From Sulfurimonas paralvinellae (GTDB lineage: Bacteria; Campylobacterota; Campylobacteria; Campylobacterales; Sulfurimonadaceae), in the NCBI RefSeq assembly GCF_014905135.1, contig NZ_CP041406.1, positions 1,674,001 through 1,738,000 of the forward strand: DNA of 64,000 nt, written 5' to 3'. Below, piece by piece: positions 45,800 to 54,946 of this stretch. The stretch's first letter is position 1; each line of letters opens with the position of its first letter. Both the position numbers and the translations under genes were made by a program. The notes beneath the pieces were generated by a model, which saw nothing but the letters and a program-made list of their open reading frames with translations, searched no databases and was not told where the DNA came from.

Positions 45800-47040
45800 T
45801 ATCTGTCAACCTCACCAAATACAATATTTGTCGTACCGATTATAGATACAACATCCGGAATATAGTGACCAGGTAGGAGGTCAGTCAAGATTCCTGTATG
45901 CCAGAATGATGGCGCACGAAGTTTCAATCTGTACGGATATGGTCCACCTTGAGAGTTGATGTAAAAACCAAGTTCACCTTTTGGTGATTCAGTCGGAACA
46001 TAAACTTCACCTACAGGCGGTCTCATTCCCTGCGTTACAAGCACGAAGTGCTGCATCAAAGAGTAGTTTTGCGTCATGATGTCAAGTTTCGGCGCGGAAA
46101 TATACTTCGGTGCGTGAGCCATTAGCTCTGTTTGACCGTCTTTTTCACATTTCTCGTACATCTCTATACATTGATAAAGAATCTTCGCAGACTCTCTCAT
46201 CTCTTCCATGTAAATACGATAACGGGCGAAGTTGTCACCCTTATCAGAGAACGGTACATTGAACTCTACTTCATCATACAATTCATACGGTTCTTCCTTA
46301 CGAATATCCCAGGCAACACCGCTCGCTCTGAGCATTGGACCTGTACATCCCCAAGAGAGTGCCATTTCTGTCGGAATCGTTCCAACTTCTTCCATTCTCA
46401 TTCGCCAAATACGGTTTGAGTCTAAAAGATCTTCATAATCTTTAATATTTTCTGGAAGTTTATTTAAGAACACTCTTAACTGATGTAAAAAACCGTCCTG
46501 AATATCCAAAGGAACACCACCGATGCGAATAGCCGCATGTGTAAGTCTCGCTCCACAATAACCTTCGATGATATCCATAAGATATTCTCTCTCACGGAAT
46601 GCAAAAAGAAAAACCGTCATTGCACCGATATCAAGAGCCGTAGTCGCCAGCCAGAAAAGGTGAGACATCAAACGGTTGATCTCTAAAAGAAGCATACGAA
46701 TAACTTTCGCACGACGTGGTACTTCAAGACCAATGAGCTTTTCAACTGCCAATGCAAATCCATAGTTATTTGAAGATGATGCAATGTAGTCCATACGATC
46801 CGTTGTCGGCATGAACTCGTTATAGATCATATTTTCAGCCATCTTCTCCATACCACGGTGAAGGTATCCGATATCCGGATGTGCTTTTACGATCTGCTCT
46901 TGTTGCAGGTGCAACATCAATCTTAACTGTCCATGAGCAGAAGGGTGCTGTGGACCGAAGTTAAGAATCAATTCATTATCGTCTCTGTCAAATGTAATAT
47001 TTTCAAAAAACGGTGTTAATCTGTTTGTTACTTGTGCCAT
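45799..47040 (-). CDS. nuoD: Complex I subunit D
   Basis: A 413-residue 49-kDa-type subunit, related to the hydrogenase large chain. It helps form the quinone site with NuoB and NuoH. Landmarks are [42 protein letters not shown], and the C-terminal [29 protein letters not shown]-type region. Ends at DIVFGEVDR-like sequence. GGGTGG precedes the start. Separate from nuoC (not fused), 12 bases apart. Confidence 0.96.
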   Translation of the reverse strand: MAQVTNRLTPFFENITFDRDDNELILNFGPQHPSAHGQLRLMLHLQQEQIVKAHPDIGYLHRGMEKMAENMIYNEFMPTTDRMDYIASSSNNYGFALAVEKLIGLEVPRRAKVIRMLLLEINRLMSHLFWLATTALDIGAMTVFLFAFREREYLMDIIEGYCGARLTHAAIRIGGVPLDIQDGFLHQLRVFLNKLPENIKDYEDLLDSNRIWRMRMEEVGTIPTEMALSWGCTGPMLRASGVAWDIRKEEPYELYDEVEFNVPFSDKGDNFARYRIYMEEMRESAKILYQCIEMYEKCEKDGQTELMAHAPKYISAPKLDIMTQNYSLMQHFVLVTQGMRPPVGEVYVPTESPKGELGFYINSQGGPYPYRLKLRAPSFWHTGILTDLLPGHYIPDVVSIIGTTNIVFGEVDR

Positions 47041-47052
47041 ATTTTTACCACC

Positions 47053-47859
47053 CTATCTTTGCGGATCATCAATTACTTTTGATGACTCTTTATCTAATTT
47101 TGTAACCATAAACACGCCACCCTCTTCTTGATAAGATTCAACATGTCTCTCTTCGTCACCTGTGATCTCAGTACCTTTTGGCACTTCAAATCCAAGACGG
47201 GCAAAACGCTCAGAATCATATCTGTCAACTCTTGCAGTGTCACGAAGTTCAGGCCCGATGATATCACGTGCTTCTTTTCCGTAGATTTTATCTACTTCAT
47301 ACCATGCAGCGAATTCATCACCTTCTAGCGGATACGTTTTAAGAAGTGGATGTCCCTGCCAGTCGTACGGCATTAAAATACGTTTCATAAATGGATGTCC
47401 GTTTGCCTCAATACCAAACATATCGAACATCTCACGCTCTGACCAGTCTGCACTTCTAAAAAGCTTCTCGACAGAGTCTACTGCCTGACCGTTTTTAATG
47501 AAGTATTTTACACGGACACGTTTACGTTTTGTCATAGAAAGCATTTGGTAGAAGATCTCGAATGTATCATCTTTTGCCAGCCAGTCAATCGCTGAAAGTT
47601 CTGAAAGTTGTGTATATTCAAGTTCATCTCTCATCAACTCAAGCACACCGTAAATATCATGCGGGTTGATATAGATGACCATTTGCTCTACCTGAATGTA
47701 AGCATCTTTTACTTCAAACTTTTCTTTGATAGCTGCCAAATCTGCTGCAAATACTTCATCACAGTCTACATTTTCTTTAGGAACCTGCGGCGCGACATAA
47801 AATCTGTCTGTATAGTAGGCTTTTGCCTGTACATCGTCTTTAGGTGTATACGCTCTCAT
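47053..47859 (-). CDS. nuoC: Complex I subunit C
   Basis: A 268-residue 30-kDa-type subunit of the peripheral arm. The core is LSAIDWLAKDDTFEIFYQML, WSEREMFDMFGIEANGHPFMKRILMPYDWQGHPLLKTYPLEG. An N-terminal extension of about 35 residues and a C-terminal tail (after about 215) lengthen it beyond the usual core. Start overlaps the nuoB stop region; AAAAGG is eight bases upstream. Confidence 0.95.
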   Translation of the reverse strand: MRAYTPKDDVQAKAYYTDRFYVAPQVPKENVDCDEVFAADLAAIKEKFEVKDAYIQVEQMVIYINPHDIYGVLELMRDELEYTQLSELSAIDWLAKDDTFEIFYQMLSMTKRKRVRVKYFIKNGQAVDSVEKLFRSADWSEREMFDMFGIEANGHPFMKRILMPYDWQGHPLLKTYPLEGDEFAAWYEVDKIYGKEARDIIGPELRDTARVDRYDSERFARLGFEVPKGTEITGDEERHVESYQEEGGVFMVTKLDKESSKVIDDPQR

Positions 47860-48368
47860 TACATTAACCTTTTTGCTTTTTGTGCATTACCGGCTTTGTT
47901 CGCACGGATCTTTTTCTGTAACAACATCACACCGTACTGCAGTGTCTCAGGACGTGGTGCACAACCAGGAAGATACAAGTCAACAGGAATGATTCTGTCA
48001 CATCCCTGAACAGTTGCATATGTGTTGAACATTCCACCTGTATTCGCACATGAACCCATAGAGATAACCCATCTTGGCTCTGTCATTTGATCATAAAGAC
48101 GCTTGATGAACTCTGCGTGTTTTTTCGTAAGTGTTCCGGCAACGATCATAACGTCAGCCTGACGAGGAGAAGCACGGAAGATAGTTCCATAACGGTCAAA
48201 GTCAAAACGAGATGCACCCGAGGCCATCATCTCAATACCACAACATGCAAGACCATATGTCAGTGCCCAAAGTGAGTTTGAACGTCCCCAGTTTACTATC
48301 TTGTCAATAGAAGTCAGCGCGACAGGAAGTCCACCGTCTTGTGTATAATTTACTTTATGTTGTGCCAT
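47859..48368 (-). CDS. nuoB: Complex I subunit B
   Basis: A 169-residue subunit carrying the N2 4Fe-4S cluster next to the quinone site. The ligands are in [21 protein letters not shown] and LPGCAPRPE. The ATG at 48368 (MAQHKVNY) is preferred to one seven codons upstream because AGGAG is seven bases before it. It overlaps the end of nuoA by 19 bases. Confidence 0.96.
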   Translation of the reverse strand: MAQHKVNYTQDGGLPVALTSIDKIVNWGRSNSLWALTYGLACCGIEMMASGASRFDFDRYGTIFRASPRQADVMIVAGTLTKKHAEFIKRLYDQMTEPRWVISMGSCANTGGMFNTYATVQGCDRIIPVDLYLPGCAPRPETLQYGVMLLQKKIRANKAGNAQKAKRLM

Positions 48369-48739
48369 TCTAGCGCTCCTTTTTTCCATGCATATACGAA
48401 ACCAATTGCCAATAATACGATGAACATAATCATCTCAGCAAATCCAAACCAACCTAAAACTTTAAAGTCAACTGCCCATGGAAACATAAACACAATCTCA
48501 ACATCAAAAAGTAAAAACAGAAGTGCGAACAGATAAAACTGTGGCGACAATCTATTTGGTTGTTTTGTGATTTCCGGTCCACATTCGTAAACAGAAAGTT
48601 TGATTTTTTCACTATCTTTTGCAGCTAATGCACGACTCGCCAAACGAGCGATAATTGTCGTTGTTATAAATGCACCGAATGTAATGACAAACAGTACGAA
48701 TACCCCAAAATACGGATTCGCAGTATTGATATGATCCAT
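48350..48739 (-). CDS. nuoA: Complex I subunit A
   Basis: A 129-residue membrane subunit with three TM helices. The conserved loop [11 protein letters not shown]-like (YECGPE) and [22 protein letters not shown] identify it. First gene of the nuo operon; AAAGGTAGG precedes the ATG. A candidate promoter lies about 130 bases upstream. Confidence 0.96.
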   Translation of the reverse strand: MDHINTANPYFGVFVLFVITFGAFITTTIIARLASRALAAKDSEKIKLSVYECGPEITKQPNRLSPQFYLFALLFLLFDVEIVFMFPWAVDFKVLGWFGFAEMIMFIVLLAIGFVYAWKKGALEWHNIK

Positions 48740-48871
48740 ATAACCTACCTTTTAAAATAAAAGCCATCTTTATGAAAAACATAGCTTTTTTCAATATTTG
48801 TCTTCTAACGCTTATCAACATCCCTTGTGAAAGGGTCTGTTGTATTTACATTTAGAAAAAACAGTTACTGC

Positions 48872-48877
48872 ACTATA
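48872..48877 (-). promoter_or_regulatory. Candidate -10 of the nuo operon
   Basis: TATAGT in TTTTTGATATAGTGC on the minus strand, preceded by T-rich runs as in many Campylobacterota promoters. The predicted leader of about 125 bases contains a short inverted repeat (CCCTT/AAGGG near 48825). The 254-base gap 48740-48993 holds nothing else that I recognise apart from the terminator at its edge. Confidence 0.4.
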
Positions 48878-48965
48878 TCAAAAAGAGTATTAAAAAAAGT
48901 TTTATAAGGAAGAAGTATTTAAAAATGTCACTTATTGCAACACGGCAATAAAAAAGAGAAAATGA

Positions 48966-48993
48966 AGTGTGTAGATTCGTAATCTACAGCACT
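48966..48993 (-). terminator. Intrinsic terminator of the AAA+ ATPase gene
   Basis: A perfect 8-bp stem (48970-48977 with 48981-48988, loop CGT), extended by AGTG/CACT with one bulge, begins directly after the TAG stop at 48994. On the minus strand it is followed by TTCATTTTCTCTTTTTT. Confidence 0.75.
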
Positions 48994-50730
48994 CTATTTG
49001 TTAAGAAATCCCATCGATTTTTCACTGTCGAAATTGGCATCTTTCTCGCGACGAATCTCATCAATGAAATCCTCAAGCGCAAAGAGCGGCTCTTCTCGTA
49101 CTGCCACTTTATAGGCAGTATTTTTGACTATAAGATTTATCTGACCGCCTGTTAAAGAGTACTCTGCAAGTTTTTTCACATCGAAGCCTTCTTCATACGG
49201 AGCACTTTTAGGAAGCATTTTGTTCCAGAGTTCAAGTCTTTGTTCTTTATTGGGTTTTTTAAACTCTATCTTGTAATTAAATCGGCGTGAAAACGCTTTG
49301 TCAATATTTTCAAGCAGGTTTGTCGTGGCTATAAGCATGCCCCGAAAATTCTCTATCTGCTCGAGAAAGATATTTTGCATCTGGTTATGCATCTGATCAG
49401 AGCCTGTGATGTTACCGGAACTTCTCGCACCTAAAAACTGGTCTGCTTCATTGAGTAACAGTATAGGCTCAGTTTTTGTCTTCTCACTCAGTTCATAAAA
49501 GGTGTCGAAAATCTTTCTGACATTCTTTTCACTCTCACCGACATACATGGAGAGAATCTTTGAACAGTCAAAAGCAAGCACCTGACGCTTCAAAGATTTT
49601 GCCAGTGAATAAGCCGTCATAGTTTTTCCTGTTCCCGCCGGACCATAGAAAATAATGCGCGCATCAATACCGCTTTTTTTATCTTTAATACCCCATTTTA
49701 CAAGACGGTTCACCACCTCTTTGTCGACCTGACGCATCAAATTTTCCAATGTCTGACGCGTTTCATTATTGAGTACGACATCTTCAAGTGACGTTTCACT
49801 CTCGACAAGTTCAAAGATATCCTGTTCTTCAACAAGTGCATTGAGCTTCAAGCGTGTCACTTTTTTTGTCTTTTGTGGATGCATAATGCTCTGAAGCACA
49901 TCATCAACGATATAAAAAGAGCGGCTGATACCACCAAAAGGGTTGAGCATCTCTTCATAGTCTATTATCCCGCTGCTAAGCAGATTTGAACCCTCTTCCA
50001 AAAGTGAACGGTTCTTGATACGCTCATACTCATCAGTCGAAATCAGATCAATCAGTGTATTCATCTCACGCAGACTCGCATCCGTCGCACTATACTCCTC
50101 ACGCAAAAGCGCGATAAAAATCACCTGTTCATGATTATTCATCTTCTTTTGTTTAAAGAATTTATCGAGTACAAGACTTTCCGATGTCTGAGCGACTCTC
50201 TCTTCAATACGTTTTTCAAGATGTTTGAGTTTGTTTTGAAGTCTGTCAATTCCTAAAGAGTGCTCATGCACATTTTGACGGATGACAGACATCTTTTGGT
50301 ACAACTCTATACGAAAGAACTGATCTTGAAGATACTCAAGATGATCGGCATACGGCTTAATATCCGGCAAATCAAGATCGAGTGTTCCATCTTGAAGCAG
50401 TTTTAAGAATGAAGGAGTAAGCCCCACTGCCGTGTTTAAAAGTTCAAGCGGTGTGACTTCCGAGATCTTCATCGGTGTGAAACTCTGCTGGTGCAGCCAG
50501 CCGAGTTCAAGCAGATTTTTCACCTCGATGAGATGATCGAGATGATCGTAATTCTTATCGCCGTAGAGATCTTGCAGCAGCGTAATGACGAGAACATCAT
50601 CCTGCCCCTCAACATACTTTTTCGCGATAGTGCGCAGAATATTCGCTTCTGCCACACTTGTTTTTAGATGTATGAAAATATCACTCTTTGCTACATCTTG
50701 TGTATTTAAAAAATTAACTAATGTCTTCAA
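48994..50730 (-). CDS. AAA+ ATPase of unknown target
   Basis: 578 residues. The N-terminal half (to about 310) is helical without a recognised domain. The C-terminal half is a classic AAA+ module: Walker A FYGPAGTGKTMT, sensor/arginine finger SRRFNYKIEFKKP, and ATTNLLENID. The Walker B reads ILLLNEADQF, with Asn in place of the usual Asp before Glu, a variant known in some AAA families. The start is TTG at 50730 with AAGGA six bases upstream. It follows the FadL-type gene by eight bases. Function unknown; remodelling of a protein partner is the family expectation. Confidence 0.8.
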   Translation of the reverse strand: MKTLVNFLNTQDVAKSDIFIHLKTSVAEANILRTIAKKYVEGQDDVLVITLLQDLYGDKNYDHLDHLIEVKNLLELGWLHQQSFTPMKISEVTPLELLNTAVGLTPSFLKLLQDGTLDLDLPDIKPYADHLEYLQDQFFRIELYQKMSVIRQNVHEHSLGIDRLQNKLKHLEKRIEERVAQTSESLVLDKFFKQKKMNNHEQVIFIALLREEYSATDASLREMNTLIDLISTDEYERIKNRSLLEEGSNLLSSGIIDYEEMLNPFGGISRSFYIVDDVLQSIMHPQKTKKVTRLKLNALVEEQDIFELVESETSLEDVVLNNETRQTLENLMRQVDKEVVNRLVKWGIKDKKSGIDARIIFYGPAGTGKTMTAYSLAKSLKRQVLAFDCSKILSMYVGESEKNVRKIFDTFYELSEKTKTEPILLLNEADQFLGARSSGNITGSDQMHNQMQNIFLEQIENFRGMLIATTNLLENIDKAFSRRFNYKIEFKKPNKEQRLELWNKMLPKSAPYEEGFDVKKLAEYSLTGGQINLIVKNTAYKVAVREEPLFALEDFIDEIRREKDANFDSEKSMGFLNK

Positions 50731-50738
50731 ATATTTCC

Positions 50739-51983
50739 TTAAAATTTATAACCGAGACCTGCAGAGATGATCAAAATATCACCATCTGAAAATTCTCCGT
50801 TGAGACTTGTATTATGTACTTTTCTGCTTTTATGCATAGAATAAAGACCTGAAAGACCGACATCGATTTTATCATTGATTTTGTAACGTCCACCAAGTGA
50901 AACCGATGTTGTGTCTGTATCCGGAAGTTCAAAACCTACTGTTGCTTCAGGAGTTGGTGTTTCATCAATTACCAAACCTGCCATAACAGTTAAATCATTC
51001 AGCTCTTGTGTGAGACCAAAACGGAAAGTATTTGTATCTTTCCAATCTTTTGGAATTACTGTACCAAAAATAGCTTCAAGTACCGGACCTTGTGAACCAT
51101 CATAATCAAAATCTAATTGATTATATGCAGACCACATTGTTCTCTCATATACCATTTCAAGAGTAGTCTTTGTTTCAAAAGTATATGCTGCTGCTATATT
51201 CCATGATGCAGGTAGAGGGACACTTACACTTGCTGAACCATCATACGTTGAACCACCAGCAAGACTTGTTGCCAATTTTGCATTACCTTCTACGCTCAAA
51301 TCAACTTTTGAACGGTATGTAAGCCCTATTTCTAATTCTTTTGTTGGCTGATATGCCAAAGCAAGGTTATATCCAAAGTCCGTAGAATCACCTGTCATAT
51401 CACGAGAAACTGTTCCTAGACCACCTAAAGCAGGAATATTTGTAATACCATTACTTTTAACAATACCACTAGTATTAACAATCCTAAATCCAACTGCAAA
51501 ACCTAATTTATCATTAATTTTAAAGGCAGCCGTAGGATTGACTTCAACTATTTCTAGAGTAAACTCTTCTGCAGAAGTTCTTGCAGGTTCAGTTTTCCAT
51601 TGCTTAGAAAGTCCACCAGGTGCTGTAATACTCACACCTACTCTTGCATTATTTTCACCTAATTTTGGTGAAACATAATGGAGTGTAGGAACAACAAAAT
51701 CTTCTTTTTCAGAGTGTAAGTTTTGATTTGTCAAAGCACCAACACTTCCTTTATATTTTACTTTATCAAGCCCAATATAAGTCAAATCCACTTCAAGATT
51801 ATTCTTGTCTTGCATAAAGACCATTTTTGCAGGGTTGTAGTACGCTGCATCCGCATTTTCATGATTGTGTGCAATGTTCGCTGCACCCAAAGCTACTGCA
51901 TTTGTAGAAGTTTCGGGGATCTTGTATCCGCCTGCCATTAAAACCGAGCTTGCCACAAGTGACATCAAAGCAATTTTTTTCAT
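50739..51983 (-). CDS. FadL/TodX-type outer membrane transport protein
   Basis: A 414-residue beta-barrel with signal peptide (MKKIALMSLVASSVLMAGG). The OMPP1/FadL hallmark follows it: AVALGAANIAHNHENADAAYYNPAKM. Alternating-residue strands run to a terminal Phe (ISAGLGYKF), as needed for BAM recognition. Family members pass hydrophobic compounds such as fatty acids or aromatics across the outer membrane; the substrate here is unknown. AAGGGAAG precedes the start. It and the AAA+ gene form one unit. Confidence 0.88.
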   Translation of the reverse strand: MKKIALMSLVASSVLMAGGYKIPETSTNAVALGAANIAHNHENADAAYYNPAKMVFMQDKNNLEVDLTYIGLDKVKYKGSVGALTNQNLHSEKEDFVVPTLHYVSPKLGENNARVGVSITAPGGLSKQWKTEPARTSAEEFTLEIVEVNPTAAFKINDKLGFAVGFRIVNTSGIVKSNGITNIPALGGLGTVSRDMTGDSTDFGYNLALAYQPTKELEIGLTYRSKVDLSVEGNAKLATSLAGGSTYDGSASVSVPLPASWNIAAAYTFETKTTLEMVYERTMWSAYNQLDFDYDGSQGPVLEAIFGTVIPKDWKDTNTFRFGLTQELNDLTVMAGLVIDETPTPEATVGFELPDTDTTSVSLGGRYKINDKIDVGLSGLYSMHKSRKVHNTSLNGEFSDGDILIISAGLGYKF

Positions 51984-52024
51984 TTTTCTTCCCTTTTTTT
52001 TTATTTTCTGCCAACGATATTACA

Positions 52025-52915
52025 CTATTTATTCTCAAAAGAGTATAAAAGTTCTATTTCCTCTTTCCAGATCGTCTCATCGATCGTCTCTAAAATGAGC
52101 GGAATATCATTCATGCGTTCATCGTTCATAATGAACCTAAAAGCATCAAGCCCGATTTCGCCCTTTCCTAAAGAGTGATGTCTATCCACATGGCTGCCTA
52201 ATGGCGGTTTGGAGTCATTAAGATGCATTCCCATTAAGTATTTAAAACCGACAATCTTGTCAAATTCACTCCATGTTGCATCATAAGCCTCACGTGTTCT
52301 TATGTCATAACCAGCCGTGAACATATGACAGGTGTCAATGCAGATACCAATACGGCTTTTATCTTCCACTTTGTCGATGATGTGAGCCAGATGCTCAAAT
52401 CTCCAGCCAAGGTTGCTTCCCTGCCCTGCCGTATTTTCTATGACAGCGCTCACGCCGCTTGTCTTATCAAGTGCAATGTTGATGGATTCTGCTATAACAT
52501 CAAGGCATTTGTCCTCTATTGGCTGCATCACTTCACGGTTTTCTTTGTCTTTTTTACTTACTTTTGCCAGATGGCTTCCGGGATGAAAATTGAGTCTGTC
52601 AAGCCCAAGTTGCGCACAACGCTCAAGTTCATCAATAAAAGCTGCACGTGATTTTTCAAGCTTCTCAACTTCGGGATGCCCGAGATTGATCAAGTAAGAA
52701 TCATGCGGAAGAACATGTTTTGGAAGAATGCCGCTCTTTTGAAGATTCTCTTTAAACTTCTCTATGGTCTCACCATCAAGCGGCTTTGCAACCCACTGTC
52801 GCTGATTTTTTGTAAAAAGAGCAAAAGCTTTTGCCCCTATCTCCATAGCATTTAACGGTGCATTGTAAACACCGCCGCTTGCACTCACGTGAGCGCCTAC
52901 AAATTTATTACTCAT
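52025..52915 (-). CDS. nfo: Endonuclease IV (AP endonuclease)
   Basis: A 296-residue TIM-barrel AP endonuclease with three zinc ions. It has GAHVSASGG at the N-terminus, [66 protein letters not shown] and ILETID: all metal ligands appear present. It cleaves at abasic sites in base excision repair. Start overlaps the upstream lipoprotein stop by four bases (ATGA); AAGGA precedes it. Confidence 0.95.
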   Translation of the reverse strand: MSNKFVGAHVSASGGVYNAPLNAMEIGAKAFALFTKNQRQWVAKPLDGETIEKFKENLQKSGILPKHVLPHDSYLINLGHPEVEKLEKSRAAFIDELERCAQLGLDRLNFHPGSHLAKVSKKDKENREVMQPIEDKCLDVIAESINIALDKTSGVSAVIENTAGQGSNLGWRFEHLAHIIDKVEDKSRIGICIDTCHMFTAGYDIRTREAYDATWSEFDKIVGFKYLMGMHLNDSKPPLGSHVDRHHSLGKGEIGLDAFRFIMNDERMNDIPLILETIDETIWKEEIELLYSFENK

Positions 52916-53382
52916 TGAACATCCTTGATTTTAAATAGTATGTGATTTTTTCTATCTTTAAAATAGATCTCTTTTGGAGTCACACGGTAACTTATCTCCA
53001 CCTCTTGCGTGAGAATACGCTGCGTAAATCCAAAAGAACTCTTTTCAAAGTTGCTTCCGTTGAAAATCTTTCTGCCAAGCAATATGTTTTGCAGTATATT
53101 TTCAGGGTAAGCGCTACTAAGATACGCTTCGTTGAAACTCTTTTTTGAGATACATCCCTCATCGCTCACGCAGATAAGATGATTGATCTCAATTCTTTTA
53201 ACAACCGTTCCTGCCATAAAGAGTTCCAACTGCAGAGCATCATCTGTGTTTCTGATATAACCAATATCTGAAAATCGAAATTTCTTTGTTTTTATGGTTA
53301 CAATTTTAGTAGTCGTGTGCTCATAATTCTTGACACTGCATGCCGAAAAAAACAATAATGCAACTACTAAAAAATATTTCAT
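52912..53382 (-). CDS. Putative lipoprotein of unknown function
   Basis: A 156-residue protein with signal peptide and lipobox LLFFSAC (Cys15), then a mostly beta domain with three further Cys (one in CVSDEGC). I do not recognise the family. It is flanked by overlaps on both sides: it begins in TAATG with the 53-residue Cys-rich gene and ends in ATGA with nfo. The three are therefore probably co-translated from the promoter at 53577-53605. Confidence 0.7.
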   Translation of the reverse strand: MKYFLVVALLFFSACSVKNYEHTTTKIVTIKTKKFRFSDIGYIRNTDDALQLELFMAGTVVKRIEINHLICVSDEGCISKKSFNEAYLSSAYPENILQNILLGRKIFNGSNFEKSSFGFTQRILTQEVEISYRVTPKEIYFKDRKNHILFKIKDVQ

Positions 53383-53543
53383 TAGTCGTTTGGTAAAAAT
53401 TTACCGCATTTTTTTTCAGCCGTTCCGCCGAAACTCTTTACTTCTACCGCTGTACCGTTTTTAACAATCGTTTGTCTTTTACAATCATCTTTTGCTATAC
53501 ATTCTTCATTTTTACATCCAATATTTTCTGCTACTTGTGCCAT
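53382..53543 (-). CDS. 53-residue Cys-rich protein
   Basis: A short frame MAQVAENIGCKNEEC... of 53 residues with four Cys (positions 10, 15, 21 and 46), many Lys/Glu, and no signal peptide. Support: AAGGAT ten bases before the ATG, a well-formed promoter 34 bases upstream, and a one-base TAATG overlap with the lipoprotein gene. The Cys spacing could bind a metal ion. I do not recognise the family. Confidence 0.65.
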   Translation of the reverse strand: MAQVAENIGCKNEECIAKDDCKRQTIVKNGTAVEVKSFGGTAEKKCGKFLPND

Positions 53544-53576
53544 AATAATCTATCCTTATTTAAAAAAAGTTTTGAA

Positions 53577-53605
53577 ATTATAGTAAAATATTTGCAATTT
53601 GTCAT
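53577..53605 (-). promoter_or_regulatory. Sigma-70-type promoter of the Cys-rich/lipoprotein/nfo operon
   Basis: On the minus strand ATGACA (-35, five of six to consensus) is followed by a 17-base spacer and a perfect TATAAT. The predicted +1 is near 53570. This is one of the few promoters in the window with both boxes at normal spacing. Confidence 0.7.
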
Positions 53606-53645
53606 AAAAGTACCAAGCGTAAAAAAAATCTAATAAACTTTTAAA

Positions 53646-54914
53646 ATGAAGATCCATATAGATATCGACTGCTTTTTTGTTTCTGCCGCTCGTATTGTTG
53701 ACCCCTCACTTGAGCATAAGCCTGTCGTTATTGGCGGGAGAAGCGATACAAAAATATTCTCACGTGAGGCTAAAAATCAAACGGTCAATTTTGAGAATTC
53801 AGGAAGTTTTGTTCCCACATTTTATAAAGCATACGAAGCAAAGGATGATGATATAGCATCTTTTATGGAAAATGGCAGACTTCGAGGCATCTTGACAACA
53901 GCGAGCTATGAAGCTAGAGCCTTTGGTATCAAGACCGCTATGAGTCTGCGTGAGGCAAAAGAGCGATGCCCCGAGGTCATCATCAAAGCACCGAACATGA
54001 CTTTATACCAAGAACTTTCGCACAAACTTCACGATTTTCTCGCACTGAAAATTCCGCTGATAGAACAGGCAAGCATTGATGAGTTCTACGGTGACTTAGA
54101 AGGCTGGATAGCAGATGAAGATGTAGCCGCATTCATCGATGCACTCCGCCATGAGATAAAAAAAGAACTGCAGCTGCCCGTCTCCATCGGTGCTGCCAAA
54201 ACACGCTACATCGCCAAACTCGCCACTACGTATGCTAAGCCCTTTGGCTCCAAGATCATTACTCCTTGGGACTTTGATACGTTTATCAATCCTATCAAGG
54301 TTGAAAACTTTGCAGGTATCGGCCGCAGTATGCGCAAAAAACTTCACGATGCACAGATTCACACACTTGGAGAGCTGCGAAAACGCCGCGGTACACTGGA
54401 GTCATGGGGACCTTATGCAACAGAGCTTTATAAACGGGTCAACTGTGAAAGCGATACCCCAATTGAGACTAAACACAAAAGAAAATCCATCGGTATCTCA
54501 CGCACTTTCGATCCTCTTTTTGATCGTAATGAGCTTCGCAGACGTGTTCATATTTTGGCACGACATCTCAGTTTTGCCATTTTAAAACTCGATGTCATTC
54601 CGACCGTTTTTCATCTGAGCATCCATTATGAGATGAATCAAAAATCACACATCAACATTTCACGCGCAGAGATATTTACCGAAAAGAAGTTTGATGCTTT
54701 ATGCCTGGAGATGCTGCATCAAGCAGACAAACACAGAAGGCTGCAGGTCATTCGCTTAAGCATTAACTGCTCGAGCTTTACAAAACACTCACGCAAGGAG
54801 CTCTCTCTCATAGGTTTTGAAGATGAACAGAAAATGCACAACCTAAGTAAACAGGTACAAAAACTACGTGAGAAATATGGCATCGATACTATAAAATTCG
54901 GCAGCGAAATGTAA
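53646..54914 (+). CDS. Y-family DNA polymerase (Pol IV/ImpB/UmuC-like)
   Basis: A 422-residue translesion polymerase. The catalytic acids lie in IHIDIDCFF and ASIDEFYGDL; the family segment ASYEARAFGIKTAMSLREA and the HhH region VENFAGIGRSMRKKL are clear, with a little-finger domain at about 255-390. Between the first strand (IGGRSDTKIF) and ASYEAR is an insertion of about 30 residues (roughly 36-70) not usual in DinB. A basic C-terminal end lacks a clear beta-clamp motif. Starts with no strong ribosome site. Divergent from the Cys-rich gene. Confidence 0.88.
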   Translation: MKIHIDIDCFFVSAARIVDPSLEHKPVVIGGRSDTKIFSREAKNQTVNFENSGSFVPTFYKAYEAKDDDIASFMENGRLRGILTTASYEARAFGIKTAMSLREAKERCPEVIIKAPNMTLYQELSHKLHDFLALKIPLIEQASIDEFYGDLEGWIADEDVAAFIDALRHEIKKELQLPVSIGAAKTRYIAKLATTYAKPFGSKIITPWDFDTFINPIKVENFAGIGRSMRKKLHDAQIHTLGELRKRRGTLESWGPYATELYKRVNCESDTPIETKHKRKSIGISRTFDPLFDRNELRRRVHILARHLSFAILKLDVIPTVFHLSIHYEMNQKSHINISRAEIFTEKKFDALCLEMLHQADKHRRLQVIRLSINCSSFTKHSRKELSLIGFEDEQKMHNLSKQVQKLREKYGIDTIKFGSEM

Positions 54915-54930
54915 AAAATTCTCTAATCTA

Positions 54931-54939
54931 TGTTACAAT
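54931..54939 (+). promoter_or_regulatory. Extended -10 promoter of the DUF234-like gene
   Basis: TGtTACAAT sits in the 32-base gap after the polymerase gene. It ends seven bases before ATG 54947, and no Shine-Dalgarno site lies between, so the transcript would be leaderless or nearly so. Confidence 0.5.
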
Positions 54940-54946
54940 TATCTCC

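Noticed and set aside
48740-48993. Possible small RNA or riboswitch upstream of nuoA
   Set aside because: Only a 5-bp hairpin and the terminator of the neighbouring gene are visible; no conserved aptamer pattern recognised.
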